Below are positions 1-7,786 of a DNA stretch of 15,012 nt, piece after piece. The stretch covers positions 1 to 15,012 of the forward strand of contig CALFVE010000252.1 in assembly GCA_937928475.1 (NCBI GenBank), written 5' to 3'. The notes under the pieces were generated by a model. That model was not told the DNA's origin. It searched no databases and worked only from the letters and a program-made list of their open reading frames with translations. The DNA is from an uncultured bacterium. GTDB lineage: Bacteria; Armatimonadota; Zipacnadia; Zipacnadales; Zipacnadaceae. How positions within the stretch are numbered: position 1 is the first letter of the stretch; every line of letters begins with the position of its first letter. The position numbers were made by a program, and so were the translations under genes.

Positions 1-1207
1 TCTCGGTGGTGAGCAGCATCCCCACCCGATCGGCAGCCTCCACCCAGCGTTTGTCCTGGGGGCGGGCGTGCAAGCGTATGTGGACGAGGTGGCCGCGTTC
101 TTTCCAGTCCCGCAAGAACTTCATCTTCTCTTCCAGGGTCATCGCGTCTTGGGCAGGACCGACATGCCCGGAGTTGCCGTGCAAATGGATTTTCTTCCCG
201 TTCAGGTAAAAACTATGTCCGTTGATCGTGAACTCACGGAAGCCGAAGTAGTCCTGGTGCTTGTCTACAACCTCCCCCTTCCGCGTGAGCGTGGTCACCA
301 GGTCATAGAGATGCGGATTGTCCAAGTCCCAGAGAATCGCGTCGGGCCAGGGCACCTCCACTTTGATCTTGCGTATCTCTCCCGGCGCCAAGGTAACTTC
401 CGTGTCCACGAGCAGTTTGGCGCCGACTGCCTCACTGCGCACCTGCACTGTCTCTTCCCGGTCGCTGTCGTTGGCCAGGGCCACCGTGTACTCCAGCACG
501 CCGCGCGAGACCTTGGGGTTAGCGAAGACGTACTCGGTGCGCACCAGCGGCACCGCCTCGATCGCCACCTCATCCACCGCGCGATCGGCGCCACCGTAGT
601 TGACCGGGTGCACCAGGTTGTTCTCGATCTCTTTGCAGGTGGGCAGGCGGGTACCCGTGTAATTGTAGGGGTCAAAGACGCGCTTGCCGCTGACGCCGCT
701 GTCGCCGACCGTGATGAGCAGCAGAGCGGGCTTCCCCGGCGTAACCAAGTCCGTAATGTCAATCCGGTGCGGCTCCAAGCCCCCGACGTATTGCGCGGCC
801 TGCCGCCCGTTGACTTGGACGGTCACGTGGTAGCGGACCTTGTAGAGATGGAGAAAGATGCGGTGCCCGGCGTAACTGGCTGGGATGTCCACCAGTTTCG
901 CATAGGACAGAAAGGGGTTGGGCAGCCGCTTCTCGGGCGCGGGCTGCGCCGCGGAGCCGACAAACTCTCGGGTCGTGTCACTGGGCGGGACGCCGCCCTC
1001 GGAGGGCCTGGTGGGCACCCCCGGATGGCGCGGCCGCAGGCCGTACCGCGGCCCGCCGGGAAGATCAATCACTTGCGGATGATTCTCCGGATCGTCTGCC
1101 AGTTCCAGATCGCCGACGGACCAAGGCTTTCCCGACGCCGCCAGCGCCGCGTCGTGGGGCGAAATTGATACATACCATTCTTGCTGCAACTGCCGATGAT
1201 CGCGCAT
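1..1207 (-). CDS. Glycoside hydrolase family 2 protein, N-terminal part (runs off left edge)
   Basis: Translating the minus strand from the ATG at 1207-1205 gives 402 open residues with no stop before the window edge, so the C-terminal part is missing. The layout fits family 2 (beta-galactosidase, beta-glucuronidase or beta-mannosidase type). A jelly-roll sugar-binding region (about residues 95-175) has the run LYKVRYHVTVQVNGR at 121-135. An immunoglobulin-like sandwich follows (about 215-310). The start of the TIM barrel is marked by FGFRE at 321-325 and NGKKIHLHGNSGH at 336-348. The catalytic glutamates lie beyond the window, so activity and sugar specificity cannot be judged. The first ~95 residues are proline- and charge-rich and show no signal peptide, suggesting a cytoplasmic enzyme acting on imported oligosaccharides. 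The start is supported by a GAGGAGG ribosome site 7 bases upstream. The gene is divergent from the lyase-like gene. Confidence 0.9.
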   Translation of the reverse strand, partial: MRDHRQLQQEWYVSISPHDAALAASGKPWSVGDLELADDPENHPQVIDLPGGPRYGLRPRHPGVPTRPSEGGVPPSDTTREFVGSAAQPAPEKRLPNPFLSYAKLVDIPASYAGHRIFLHLYKVRYHVTVQVNGRQAAQYVGGLEPHRIDITDLVTPGKPALLLITVGDSGVSGKRVFDPYNYTGTRLPTCKEIENNLVHPVNYGGADRAVDEVAIEAVPLVRTEYVFANPKVSRGVLEYTVALANDSDREETVQVRSEAVGAKLLVDTEVTLAPGEIRKIKVEVPWPDAILWDLDNPHLYDLVTTLTRKGEVVDKHQDYFGFREFTINGHSFYLNGKKIHLHGNSGHVGPAQDAMTLEEKMKFLRDWKERGHLVHIRLHARPQDKRWVEAADRVGMLLTTE

Positions 1208-1352
1208 AGGTCGTCCTCCTCGATTGATATCGGCGGGCTATTCTCCCCCGGCCGTCCCGATTACCTGCCCAGGCCCGCTCAGGGAGGGAATCCGCCACCT
1301 GTGGCGAAACTCAGACCGTGTGCACGCCCCAGGTGTTGGTGCGGAGGGGAAC
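1208..1352. other. Divergent intergenic region between GH2 and the plus-strand genes
   Basis: These 145 bases separate the GH2 start from the first plausible plus-strand start. Promoters for both directions would be expected here, but I find no convincing -35/-10 pair and no clear operator. If the small ORF at 1353 is not real, the non-coding stretch extends to 1737 (530 bases). In that case it holds only that weak ORF, the stem-loop at 1667-1688 and the ribosome site at 1724-1729. Confidence 0.5.
1215..1221 (-). promoter_or_regulatory. Shine-Dalgarno of the GH2 gene
   Basis: Read on the minus strand this is GAGGAGG, seven bases before the ATG at 1207. It is a near-consensus ribosome binding site and fixes the GH2 start. 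Confidence 0.8.
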
Positions 1353-1733
1353 ATGGGAGACGAAGACCTCCAACCTGACGAGCGCACTCCCGACCCTTGG
1401 GAGCGGCCGCGGGATGGGGCCACCATCACCCGCACCTGGAGGGGTCGCCTCAACCTGGAGGCCTGTCCGCAATTGCTAGTCAAATATGCGGGGATGTACA
1501 AACTCGACGCCGCGATGGTCTGCGCACAAGGCGATGGCATCCTGGCCGACAACATCCCCTGGACCCGCACGACGGCGCTGGTGGAGGCGCTGCGCGCCCG
1601 GGGGCTGGCCGAGCGGCGGACACAGTGCGGCGGAACATCGGCCCTCAGTCCGGGCCGACCGGTTTCAAGCCAGGCCAAGCCTGGGCTTCAGCCGGCCCCT
1701 CCGAGAGGTAGACTTCGTGACGCAAGGAGTTGA
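1353..1733 (+). CDS. Small hypothetical protein upstream of the lyase-like gene (doubtful)
   Basis: This open frame encodes 126 aa from an ATG preceded by GGAGGGG five bases upstream or less. It ends with a TGA four bases before the ATG of the large secreted protein, so the two could be translationally coupled. Residues ~30-90 read like ordinary protein with GC-rich third positions, for example KLDAAMVCAQGDGI and ALVEALRARGLA. The last ~35 residues are proline-, glycine- and arginine-rich and overlap the stem-loop and ribosome site of the next gene, as non-coding sequence would. I recognise no family. It may be a genuine small protein, a truncated remnant whose reading frame was lost near 1620, or a chance ORF. 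No signal peptide or membrane segment is visible. Confidence 0.35.
   Translation: MGDEDLQPDERTPDPWERPRDGATITRTWRGRLNLEACPQLLVKYAGMYKLDAAMVCAQGDGILADNIPWTRTTALVEALRARGLAERRTQCGGTSALSPGRPVSSQAKPGLQPAPPRGRLRDARS
1667..1688 (+). other. Stem-loop upstream of the lyase-like gene
   Basis: AAGCCAGG (1667-1674) pairs with CCTGGGCTT (1680-1688), with one bulged base and a 5-base loop. It ends about 50 bases before the ATG at 1738. No T-run follows, so a 5'-leader structure is as likely as a terminator. Confidence 0.3.
1724..1729 (+). promoter_or_regulatory. Shine-Dalgarno of the lyase-like gene
   Basis: AAGGAG sits eight bases before the ATG at 1738. It decides that start over the much earlier in-frame ATG at 1486, whose extra 84 residues are arginine-rich, non-protein-like and would hide the signal peptide. 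Confidence 0.85.
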
Positions 1734-1737
1734 CGCC

Positions 1738-4700
1738 ATGTCTCGATTGCTCTGGCTCTTGCCGTTGCTCTCGCTGGCCTTGACCACCTCGGGCTGGGCA
1801 GCCCCCACCCAGGTGTTCCGGCTCAAAGAATACCTCGGCCACACCTGGTCCGACGAACTCATCTCTTACCCCTTGGAGGAGGGGTTGCGCCAGGTCCCTG
1901 CGCTCAAGGTTACCGACGAGACGGGCACGGCGCTGCCCTATCAGGTCTTCGAGGGGCGGGTCTATCTATTGATCACCCTTCCAGCAGACAGGGAGAAGGT
2001 TTTCACCATCACTCAGAGCAACGGGCCGGTCCGGCCCGCGCGTCGGGTGACAGTCAGTGAAGCGGGGGGCTTTGTGACTCTGGACAGCGGTGTGATGGCC
2101 GCCCGCTTGCTCGCGGGCGCGCAGGCCTTCGACCCGCCCGCGGAAGCCGGCCAGGTTCCCGGCCCGCTTCAGGGCGTGCGCGCCGAGGGTGGCGACTGGA
2201 TCGGCAGGAGCAGCCTCCAGACCTCGCTCAAAGTCGTCTCCCGAACCACCACTGTCGCCGCCCGCGGGCCCCTGTTCGCCGAGGCGACGGTGGACTACGC
2301 CTTCGAGGGCGGCAAGCACTATCGTTTCACCCTTCGGGCCATCGCTGGACAGCCCACTGTGATCATTGACGAAAGCATGGACCTCAATCCCGGCGGGCAC
2401 TACGCTCTGCTGTCTTATGATAACGATGCCGACGCCTCCTCCTGGGAATGGTGGAACCTGGCCGACTCCTCGCACCTGAGCGTGACCGCGCCGGACTACC
2501 CACGGGCCAACGCCGTCTTCACCTTCTCCGAGGGTTTTCGCCCCAATCAGTGCCGGTGGGTGGGAGGAAGAGCCTCCCACCCACGTTACGGCGTGGACAA
2601 AGACGGCAACAGCGTAGTGCACCAGGAGGCCGGGGAACTGTTCGCGCCCTTGACTTACGAACAGGAAGAACGCTTCAACCGCATCGCCGGCTGGTGGCTC
2701 AACTCCTTCTCCAACTACTCCTACTGCTTTACGGTCTACGACGACCGGACGCCAGACGGCCCCGCCATCTCGCTCGCCACCGGTCGGCCCAGCCGCAATG
2801 TGAATCCGACGTTGGTTCCACCACCGGAGCCGTGGATCAAGATCACCACCGGCTTCAACGACCTGGCCATCTGGACGCGCCCGGGTGGAACGTTGGAGGC
2901 GGTTGCTCCCATCTGCTTGGGCTCCCGCGAGTGGCTGCTGACCGTGCAGCCCCAGTCCTCCTTGCCGGCCAAGGGGGATCTCACTGTCGCCACTCATCCC
3001 TACCGGGCGGTGATGAAGTACAGCCACTACCCGCTGGACAAAGTCAAGGACTGGTGCTTCGATTGGCCGGAGCCGGAGAACGCCTGGCCGCGGCTGTTCT
3101 GCAAGGCCGGGGACCTCGAGACGATGCGCACGCGAGTCGCGACGGCCGGCGGGCTGCTAGCGCAGTCGGCGAATGTCCCAGCCATCTACCGGGCGGACGG
3201 CACCCCCGAGGCAATGGTCAAACAGGTTCTCCCTGTACTCAAGGCTAAGGTGGAGGGCGCCCTGGCCGGCACCAACGAGCACGGCTCGGCCAACTGGTTC
3301 CACGCTAGTCTGCACATGATGCAGTTGATGCCTTTGTGGGAGGCGGCGATGGCCACGCCAGGCCTCTCGCCGGAGGATCGCGCCCGCATCAAGGCCTACG
3401 GCGCTTTCATTGCCCAGCGCGCCTGGGACGACGACTACTGGCCGCCCAAGGAGACGGCCAACGGCTGGGGCTCGGCCAACATGGGCATCCTGGCGGCGGG
3501 CGCTCGGGTGCTCACCGCCGCGGCGATGGCCGGGATGCCGCGTCAGGAACAGTGGTTGCGCCGCTGCCGCGGCTATCTCGACGGCAACATGATCGGCCTG
3601 CTCGCGCCCGACGGCGGCGGAGTGTCCTGTCCTCACTACCTAGGGGCCAGCGTGGATCCAGTCATGTACATGGCCCTGGCGCTCAAGTTCGGCGGCGGCT
3701 ACGACGTCTTCGCGCAAGACCCGCGCTGGCGGAGGTTTGCCCAGTTCATGATGGACATCCTCACCCCGCCCGACCCGCGCTCTCCCCTCAACGGTTTCTA
3801 CTACGGCCTGCCGATGGGCACGCCCCTCGACCCGGCGGCCGCCAATCGCCGCAACATGTGGCCGCTGGGGCACACCTCGCGCACCGAACCTAGCGGCCTG
3901 CTGGGCATGTTGGCGCTGGGGCTGCAGGGCGTGGACGATGAACTGGCGGGCGCCTTGCGGCAGATGGACGCTGAGCAAGGCCAGTCGGCAGGGGGTGGAT
4001 TCGTGGCCGGAGCGCTCCTGCTTAATACAGCCAGCCAACCTCGGGAGCCGGATCTGCGCAGCCGCTGGTATCCCTCCTACGGCGCCATCATGCGCGACCG
4101 CCAGCCCGAGGAGAGTTGGCTGGCGGTGCGTTACGGCAAGTTCGCCTTTGACCATTTCCAGGCCGACATGGGCGCCTTTACTTGGTTTGCGAAGGGCGTA
4201 CCCCTGATGATGGACTTCGGCTCCATGTACTCGCCGGAGAGCGGCCAGGCAGTCTATCACAACCGTCTCGCCTGGGACGTGCGGGAAGGAGAGCTCCAGC
4301 CGTGTCCCGGCAATCAGCAGGAGGGCTGCTTCTACCGCGGCAAGACGTACTTCGAACATAAGTTTGAGCCGTGGACCTGCAAGGTGGAGTCTTGGAGCGA
4401 GGGCATGGGCCCTACCGACTCCTACGGGGAGGTCAAGTCCTGGGCGACGCTGCCGGCTGGCGATTATCTGTTGGGGCAGACGGACGTGCGGGCCATGGAG
4501 ACCACCCCGTACTTCCCGGACACTCCCGCCGCGCTTGCCCCCGATCCTAATCAGGCGCGCACAGTGGAGGCCGTGCCGCCTTTCTCCTGGCTGCGGCAGC
4601 TCCTGATGGTGAAGGCCACCCGGCCGCACGAGCCCTCCTACCTGCTAGTGCGGGACGACTTCACGGCGCCTTGCCCGCCGCCCATGGCCAGTTTCTGGGT

Positions 4701-5352
4701 GATGGCGACCGACTTGCAGTTCCAAGGGCGCCAGGCGCACGCCACCGGTCAGTTCGGGGTGGACCTGGAGATCTACGTGGCCCAGCCGTCCGAACCCGCT
4801 TTGAGTCAATGGCAATGGGAGCACAAGAACTGGGGCGGAGAGAAGCAACTATGCCTGCGGGTCAGCCAGCCTGGCGGCCAGCCCTTCCTAACCCTGCTCT
4901 ACCCGCGCCGCCCCACTGAGCCGCTGCCTGCTTTCACCGCCGTCGCAGGAGGAAACGGCGTCCGCCTAGTCAGCCCTGGGCCTGACCAGACGGTGGACCA
5001 CGTCTTCCTCTCGCCCGAGCGCCTGGGCTACAGCGCCGGCGGCATTAACTTTGAGGGCACGGTAGGATACGTGCGCACGAGCGCCGAGGGCGCCCTGGCG
5101 GTGCTGCTCGCGGGAGGCAAGGCGACGGTGCAAGGCACGACGCTGGAGGCCCCTCGCCCGGCGCAGATGCGCATTACCGAGCAGCAGGTGATACTGGAAA
5201 CGAGCGGCGTGGAGCAGGTGGTGCGCCTATCTGGGAACCTGCCGGCGAGGCGGCAGGTAAGACTGGACGGCAAGCCGATGGAGGCGACTATCCAGGCCGG
5301 GGTGCTCTCGGTCACCATCCCGGCTGGGGAACATCAAGTGGTGGTAGGGTAG
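1738..5352 (+). CDS. Large secreted heparinase II/III-like protein (putative polysaccharide lyase)
   Basis: The product is 1204 aa and exported. Residues 1-22 form a signal peptide: short MSR n-region, hydrophobic core LLWLLPLLSLALTT, probable cleavage near GWAA. Residues ~23-430 look all-beta; the start (about 26-90) resembles the N-terminal barrel of large exo-lyase-type proteins, a weak call from pattern only. Residues ~445-760 are helix-rich and fit an alpha/alpha toroid, with HASLHM at 522-527, NGWGSANMG at 575-583 and CPHY at 631-634. Residues 780-850 match the heparinase II/III C-terminal signature: DHFQADMGAF at 805-814, G820, D826 and HN at 841-842. H806, D826 and H841 would be candidate equivalents of the zinc site of Pedobacter heparinase II. 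The rest is beta-sandwich. It is known that such lyases cleave uronic-acid polysaccharides by beta-elimination; substrate and activity here are inference. It could instead be a non-catalytic relative. Confidence 0.85.
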   Translation: MSRLLWLLPLLSLALTTSGWAAPTQVFRLKEYLGHTWSDELISYPLEEGLRQVPALKVTDETGTALPYQVFEGRVYLLITLPADREKVFTITQSNGPVRPARRVTVSEAGGFVTLDSGVMAARLLAGAQAFDPPAEAGQVPGPLQGVRAEGGDWIGRSSLQTSLKVVSRTTTVAARGPLFAEATVDYAFEGGKHYRFTLRAIAGQPTVIIDESMDLNPGGHYALLSYDNDADASSWEWWNLADSSHLSVTAPDYPRANAVFTFSEGFRPNQCRWVGGRASHPRYGVDKDGNSVVHQEAGELFAPLTYEQEERFNRIAGWWLNSFSNYSYCFTVYDDRTPDGPAISLATGRPSRNVNPTLVPPPEPWIKITTGFNDLAIWTRPGGTLEAVAPICLGSREWLLTVQPQSSLPAKGDLTVATHPYRAVMKYSHYPLDKVKDWCFDWPEPENAWPRLFCKAGDLETMRTRVATAGGLLAQSANVPAIYRADGTPEAMVKQVLPVLKAKVEGALAGTNEHGSANWFHASLHMMQLMPLWEAAMATPGLSPEDRARIKAYGAFIAQRAWDDDYWPPKETANGWGSANMGILAAGARVLTAAAMAGMPRQEQWLRRCRGYLDGNMIGLLAPDGGGVSCPHYLGASVDPVMYMALALKFGGGYDVFAQDPRWRRFAQFMMDILTPPDPRSPLNGFYYGLPMGTPLDPAAANRRNMWPLGHTSRTEPSGLLGMLALGLQGVDDELAGALRQMDAEQGQSAGGGFVAGALLLNTASQPREPDLRSRWYPSYGAIMRDRQPEESWLAVRYGKFAFDHFQADMGAFTWFAKGVPLMMDFGSMYSPESGQAVYHNRLAWDVREGELQPCPGNQQEGCFYRGKTYFEHKFEPWTCKVESWSEGMGPTDSYGEVKSWATLPAGDYLLGQTDVRAMETTPYFPDTPAALAPDPNQARTVEAVPPFSWLRQLLMVKATRPHEPSYLLVRDDFTAPCPPPMASFWVMATDLQFQGRQAHATGQFGVDLEIYVAQPSEPALSQWQWEHKNWGGEKQLCLRVSQPGGQPFLTLLYPRRPTEPLPAFTAVAGGNGVRLVSPGPDQTVDHVFLSPERLGYSAGGINFEGTVGYVRTSAEGALAVLLAGGKATVQGTTLEAPRPAQMRITEQQVILETSGVEQVVRLSGNLPARRQVRLDGKPMEATIQAGVLSVTIPAGEHQVVVG

Positions 5353-5360
5353 CCGATTGG

Positions 5361-5402
5361 AGGCGAAAAGCGGGAAGCGGAAGACGGGAGGCGAGAGCCG
5401 GG
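5361..5402. repeat. Purine-rich heptad repeat between convergent genes
   Basis: Six consecutive, imperfect 7-base units follow the lyase stop codon: AGGCGAA, AAGCGGG, AAGCGGA, AGACGGG, AGGCGAG, AGCCGGG. The period is seven throughout while the unit sequence drifts. It is non-coding and lies in the gap between the convergent lyase-like and M15 genes. Confidence 0.6.
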
Positions 5403-5427
5403 CCGAGAAGCGACCCCGCCGCTCGGC
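5402..5427. terminator. Possible bidirectional stem-loop in the convergent gap
   Basis: GCCGAG (5402-5407) can pair with CTCGGC (5422-5427) across a 14-base loop. It lies 50 bases after the lyase stop and on the downstream side of the M15 gene. The stem is short and no T-run follows in either direction, so this is only a weak terminator candidate. Confidence 0.25.
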
Positions 5428-5475
5428 GCACTGCCTCTCTCCCCACGCACATCCGTACACCAGGGAGCCTTAGGC

Positions 5476-6282
5476 TCAGGAACACGCCCGGCTCTTATCC
5501 CTTGAACCTGGTCCGCAACTCTCCGCCAACTCCTCTGGCGAGTTGAGCGGTGCACGAGGGTGCTCGACCGGCGTCACACGGCCGTCCGCCGGGTTCACGT
5601 GCACAGGACCATAGCGCGCAGGGCGGCACGTATTGGCCAAGTGTTCGGCAAAGGCATCACCGGCGGAGTAGTGCCAGAACTCCCACGGGTAGGCCACAAA
5701 TCCGTGTCGCCGCATCAGCGCGGTGAGCTTCTGGCGGTTGGCTTGCGCCTGGGGGGAAATGAAAGGGGAGTCCATCGGCGTGGCTTCGGAGATAAGAACG
5801 TAGGGCCCGCCTCGGTCCACCTCCTCCCCACTGTCGCGATCCACGACCGAGAGGTCTACTGCGCTGGCCGACATGTGCGTGCCCACCTTGGGGGCGGGCG
5901 CAATCAGCGCGGCGAGCCGCCGAACGAGCAGGTCGAGGGGCGGGTCCGCGCCTCCGAGTTCCCACCGTAGCATCCGGACCACCACGTCGAAGGTGTACTC
6001 CTGGCGGGCCAGGTGCTTTTGCATCTCCAGCGTGCGGTAGGCGTCCTCGACGCGCATCACCCACCCGCGCTCGTTCATCTCGCGGGCCGCCGCCAGCCAA
6101 GCCGGGATCAGCCCTTCCCGCAGCCAGAACAGACGGGGCAGGCCGTTGACATGCGGGGTCTCGGAGAAGACCACCTCTACGCCCGCTTCCCGAGCGGCCT
6201 CCGGCAGGGACCCCACCGGCTCTCCGCACTCTTCCACCGGATAGTCGAAGAGGCGCCGGTTGAAGGCGTACGCCTCCTCCAT
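5476..6282 (-). CDS. VanX-like D-Ala-D-Ala dipeptidase family protein (peptidase M15)
   Basis: The protein is 268 aa. VanX-type zinc dipeptidases hydrolyse D-Ala-D-Ala; relatives act in peptidoglycan peptide recycling. The catalytic set is present: R83 in AYRTLE, first zinc ligands H136 and D143 in GTHMSASAVDLSV, and E201 and H204 in EFWHYS, with spacing as in VanX. The usual HxxGxAxD motif reads H-M-S-A-S-A-V-D, so the conserved glycine is alanine. There is no signal peptide, consistent with a cytoplasmic enzyme. The last ~40 residues extend past the core and are low in recognisable structure. The ATG at 6282 is the first possible start, because an in-frame TAG lies at 6297-6295. No Shine-Dalgarno is visible, and a perfect palindrome sits where one would be expected. 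It is last in the minus-strand run, 67 bases after the ceramidase-like gene. VanHAS neighbours of vancomycin resistance are absent, so resistance is unlikely. Confidence 0.88.
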   Translation of the reverse strand: MEEAYAFNRRLFDYPVEECGEPVGSLPEAAREAGVEVVFSETPHVNGLPRLFWLREGLIPAWLAAAREMNERGWVMRVEDAYRTLEMQKHLARQEYTFDVVVRMLRWELGGADPPLDLLVRRLAALIAPAPKVGTHMSASAVDLSVVDRDSGEEVDRGGPYVLISEATPMDSPFISPQAQANRQKLTALMRRHGFVAYPWEFWHYSAGDAFAEHLANTCRPARYGPVHVNPADGRVTPVEHPRAPLNSPEELAESCGPGSRDKSRACS

Positions 6283-6296
6283 CTGCTGCGTCCACT

Positions 6297-6314
6297 AGGC
6301 GCGGCGCCGCGCCT
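6297..6314. promoter_or_regulatory. Perfect 18-bp palindrome upstream of the M15 gene
   Basis: The sequence AGGCGCGGCGCCGCGCCT equals its own reverse complement. It lies in the 67-base gap between the ceramidase-like stop (6350) and the M15 start (6282), ending 14 bases before the ATG. It could fold into a 7-bp GC-only stem, be a dimeric operator, or act as a terminator without a T-run. I cannot tell these apart from sequence. Confidence 0.5.
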
Positions 6315-6349
6315 CTTCGCTCTCGGTCACAGAGCAGCGGCCCCCTTCC

Positions 6350-7681
6350 TCACGGCTCCGGCCTTTCGCCCTCCCGCCATAGCTCGTGCAGCAAACGGGC
6401 CGAGGTCTCCACGAGTTTGTACCCCGCGTAAGGCTCCAGGCGCGACCAGTGAATGGCTTCGCCCGAGTACCCGCCACCCAGCACGCCGTAGATGGTGGGG
6501 CAGTATCCACCGCGGCCGTCCGCCAACTGCGTCACCGCCGTGACCGCCGCTGGGCTGCGCCGCTTCATGTCCAGCCCGAACTGGCAGTAGAGTTCACAGG
6601 GGTTGGTGATCATCGCCCACTCGCCGACGCGCACGGCATGAATCGGCAGCACATCGCGCGGGTCCGCCGCAAACTCCTCCTGAAGCCGCAGGACACCACA
6701 CACGTCGAGAACGTAGTCCCAGCGTCCGGCCTTTTCCTCGCCCTTCTCTCGGGTCGCTAGGGCTCGCTGCAGCGCCTCGGGAGAGGGCAGACGCACGCCT
6801 ACTTCCAGATCTTCGTAGGTATGCCGCAGGGTCACCTCCCCCGTCGGGTCTGCCTCCCCCAGCAGGCGCAGCGTCTCTCCCGCCAACATGGCCCCGATCT
6901 CGCGCAGGCGGCGCTCGCCATCGTGGTGCTTGCGGTTCAGTTGATTCCAGGGCGAGACATCTCCACTTGCCCCTTGGAGATACAGGATAGGAAGCGCCGG
7001 GTCCAACGCCTCGCGAACCAGGCGGCGCGCCTCGCCGGGGAAGTCGGCGCTGGCGAAGTTTCCGCTCTCCACGCAAGTAGCGTGGCAGCAGTTGTTGTGT
7101 GCCACGGCCAGGTAGCGCCCCTGTTCATCCACTACAAACAGCACCCCATGCTCGGGGTCCTCCGGCCCTTCTAGACCAGTGAAGTCCGGTCGCGTGGTAT
7201 CGCCGTACATGGAGTGCGAGCCGTCCGCCCAGCACAGGCGCCGATTGTAACCGATATGTGCGCGCCCTAGGGCCCAGCCGACCCGTGCCGGGCGAGCCGA
7301 GCGCACCGCTTCCGCCGCTCCCTCCAGCAAGGCGTGCCGCAGGCGCGCCAGGTACGTCTCACTCGGCGCCGAGTCATGCAAGATCCCCAGCACATCCGGC
7401 CCGGTGTGGGTGTGCGTGCAGAACATGATGACGTTCCGCTCGGGCAACCCCACCCGGGTGCCCAACAGCGCAGAGGTCTCGCGTGTCCAGGGGGTGCCCG
7501 GTACCGTGCAGAGGTCTAGACTGATCAGCAGCACCTGCTCCTGACCGTCGGTCAGGTACAGGAAGTTGGCCTCCAGGTTGTCTCGGATGTATTCGCAGAA
7601 TCGGCGGTGCAACTGCCCGGCAATATCATCGCCGAGATCCGGATTGATGGTGCGGGTGGCGGCACCTGCAGACAGAGGCAT
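6350..7681 (-). CDS. Neutral/alkaline ceramidase N-terminal-domain-like hydrolase
   Basis: The protein is 443 aa and matches the catalytic domain of neutral ceramidases, zinc amidases that release fatty acid from ceramide. Visible motifs are THTHTGP at 89-95, the H200 region (NNCCHATC), the core signature YLQGASGDVSP at 234-244, E363 in TNPCEL, and Y393 in GGYCPT. H90 or H92 with H200, E363 and Y393 would correspond to the zinc ligands known from the Pseudomonas enzyme; the exact assignment is by eye. Classical bacterial ceramidases are about 650-700 aa and secreted. This one has neither the C-terminal sandwich domain nor a signal peptide; it starts directly with MPLSAGAATRTINP. A cytoplasmic esterase or amidase with a non-lipid, perhaps sugar-linked, substrate is therefore plausible. 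The start has only a weak GTGAG upstream. The preceding isomerase gene ends 105 bases upstream. Confidence 0.88.
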   Translation of the reverse strand: MPLSAGAATRTINPDLGDDIAGQLHRRFCEYIRDNLEANFLYLTDGQEQVLLISLDLCTVPGTPWTRETSALLGTRVGLPERNVIMFCTHTHTGPDVLGILHDSAPSETYLARLRHALLEGAAEAVRSARPARVGWALGRAHIGYNRRLCWADGSHSMYGDTTRPDFTGLEGPEDPEHGVLFVVDEQGRYLAVAHNNCCHATCVESGNFASADFPGEARRLVREALDPALPILYLQGASGDVSPWNQLNRKHHDGERRLREIGAMLAGETLRLLGEADPTGEVTLRHTYEDLEVGVRLPSPEALQRALATREKGEEKAGRWDYVLDVCGVLRLQEEFAADPRDVLPIHAVRVGEWAMITNPCELYCQFGLDMKRRSPAAVTAVTQLADGRGGYCPTIYGVLGGGYSGEAIHWSRLEPYAGYKLVETSARLLHELWREGERPEP

Positions 7682-7786
7682 AGGGAATCACTCACTTTCA
7701 CGACTGGGGAAATGCTGGCCGTGCGACACTTGGCACTCATAGCCTGGTTGACCGGCAAACCGCACCCGGCGCCGCTGTACATACGG

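Noticed and set aside
68..1168. 366-residue plus-strand open frame
   Set aside because: It lies antisense to the GH2 gene, whose minus-strand translation shows clear family motifs and a consensus ribosome site. The plus frame is rich in His, Arg, Val and Gln, as expected for the complement of GC-rich coding sequence.
1486..1737. 84-residue N-terminal extension of the lyase-like protein
   Set aside because: It is arginine- and tryptophan-rich, would bury the signal peptide, and the ATG at 1738 has AAGGAG eight bases upstream.
1966..3027. 353-residue minus-strand open frame inside the lyase-like gene
   Set aside because: Antisense shadow of a gene with a signal peptide and strong protein-like sequence; no ribosome site or motif.
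3640..4629. 329-residue minus-strand open frame inside the lyase-like gene
   Set aside because: It overlaps the heparinase-like motif region on the opposite strand, and its sequence matches no family.
5476..6282. Vancomycin-resistance gene vanX
   Set aside because: No vanH, vanA/B ligase or VanRS regulator is present, and the key motif glycine is changed; family membership does not imply resistance.
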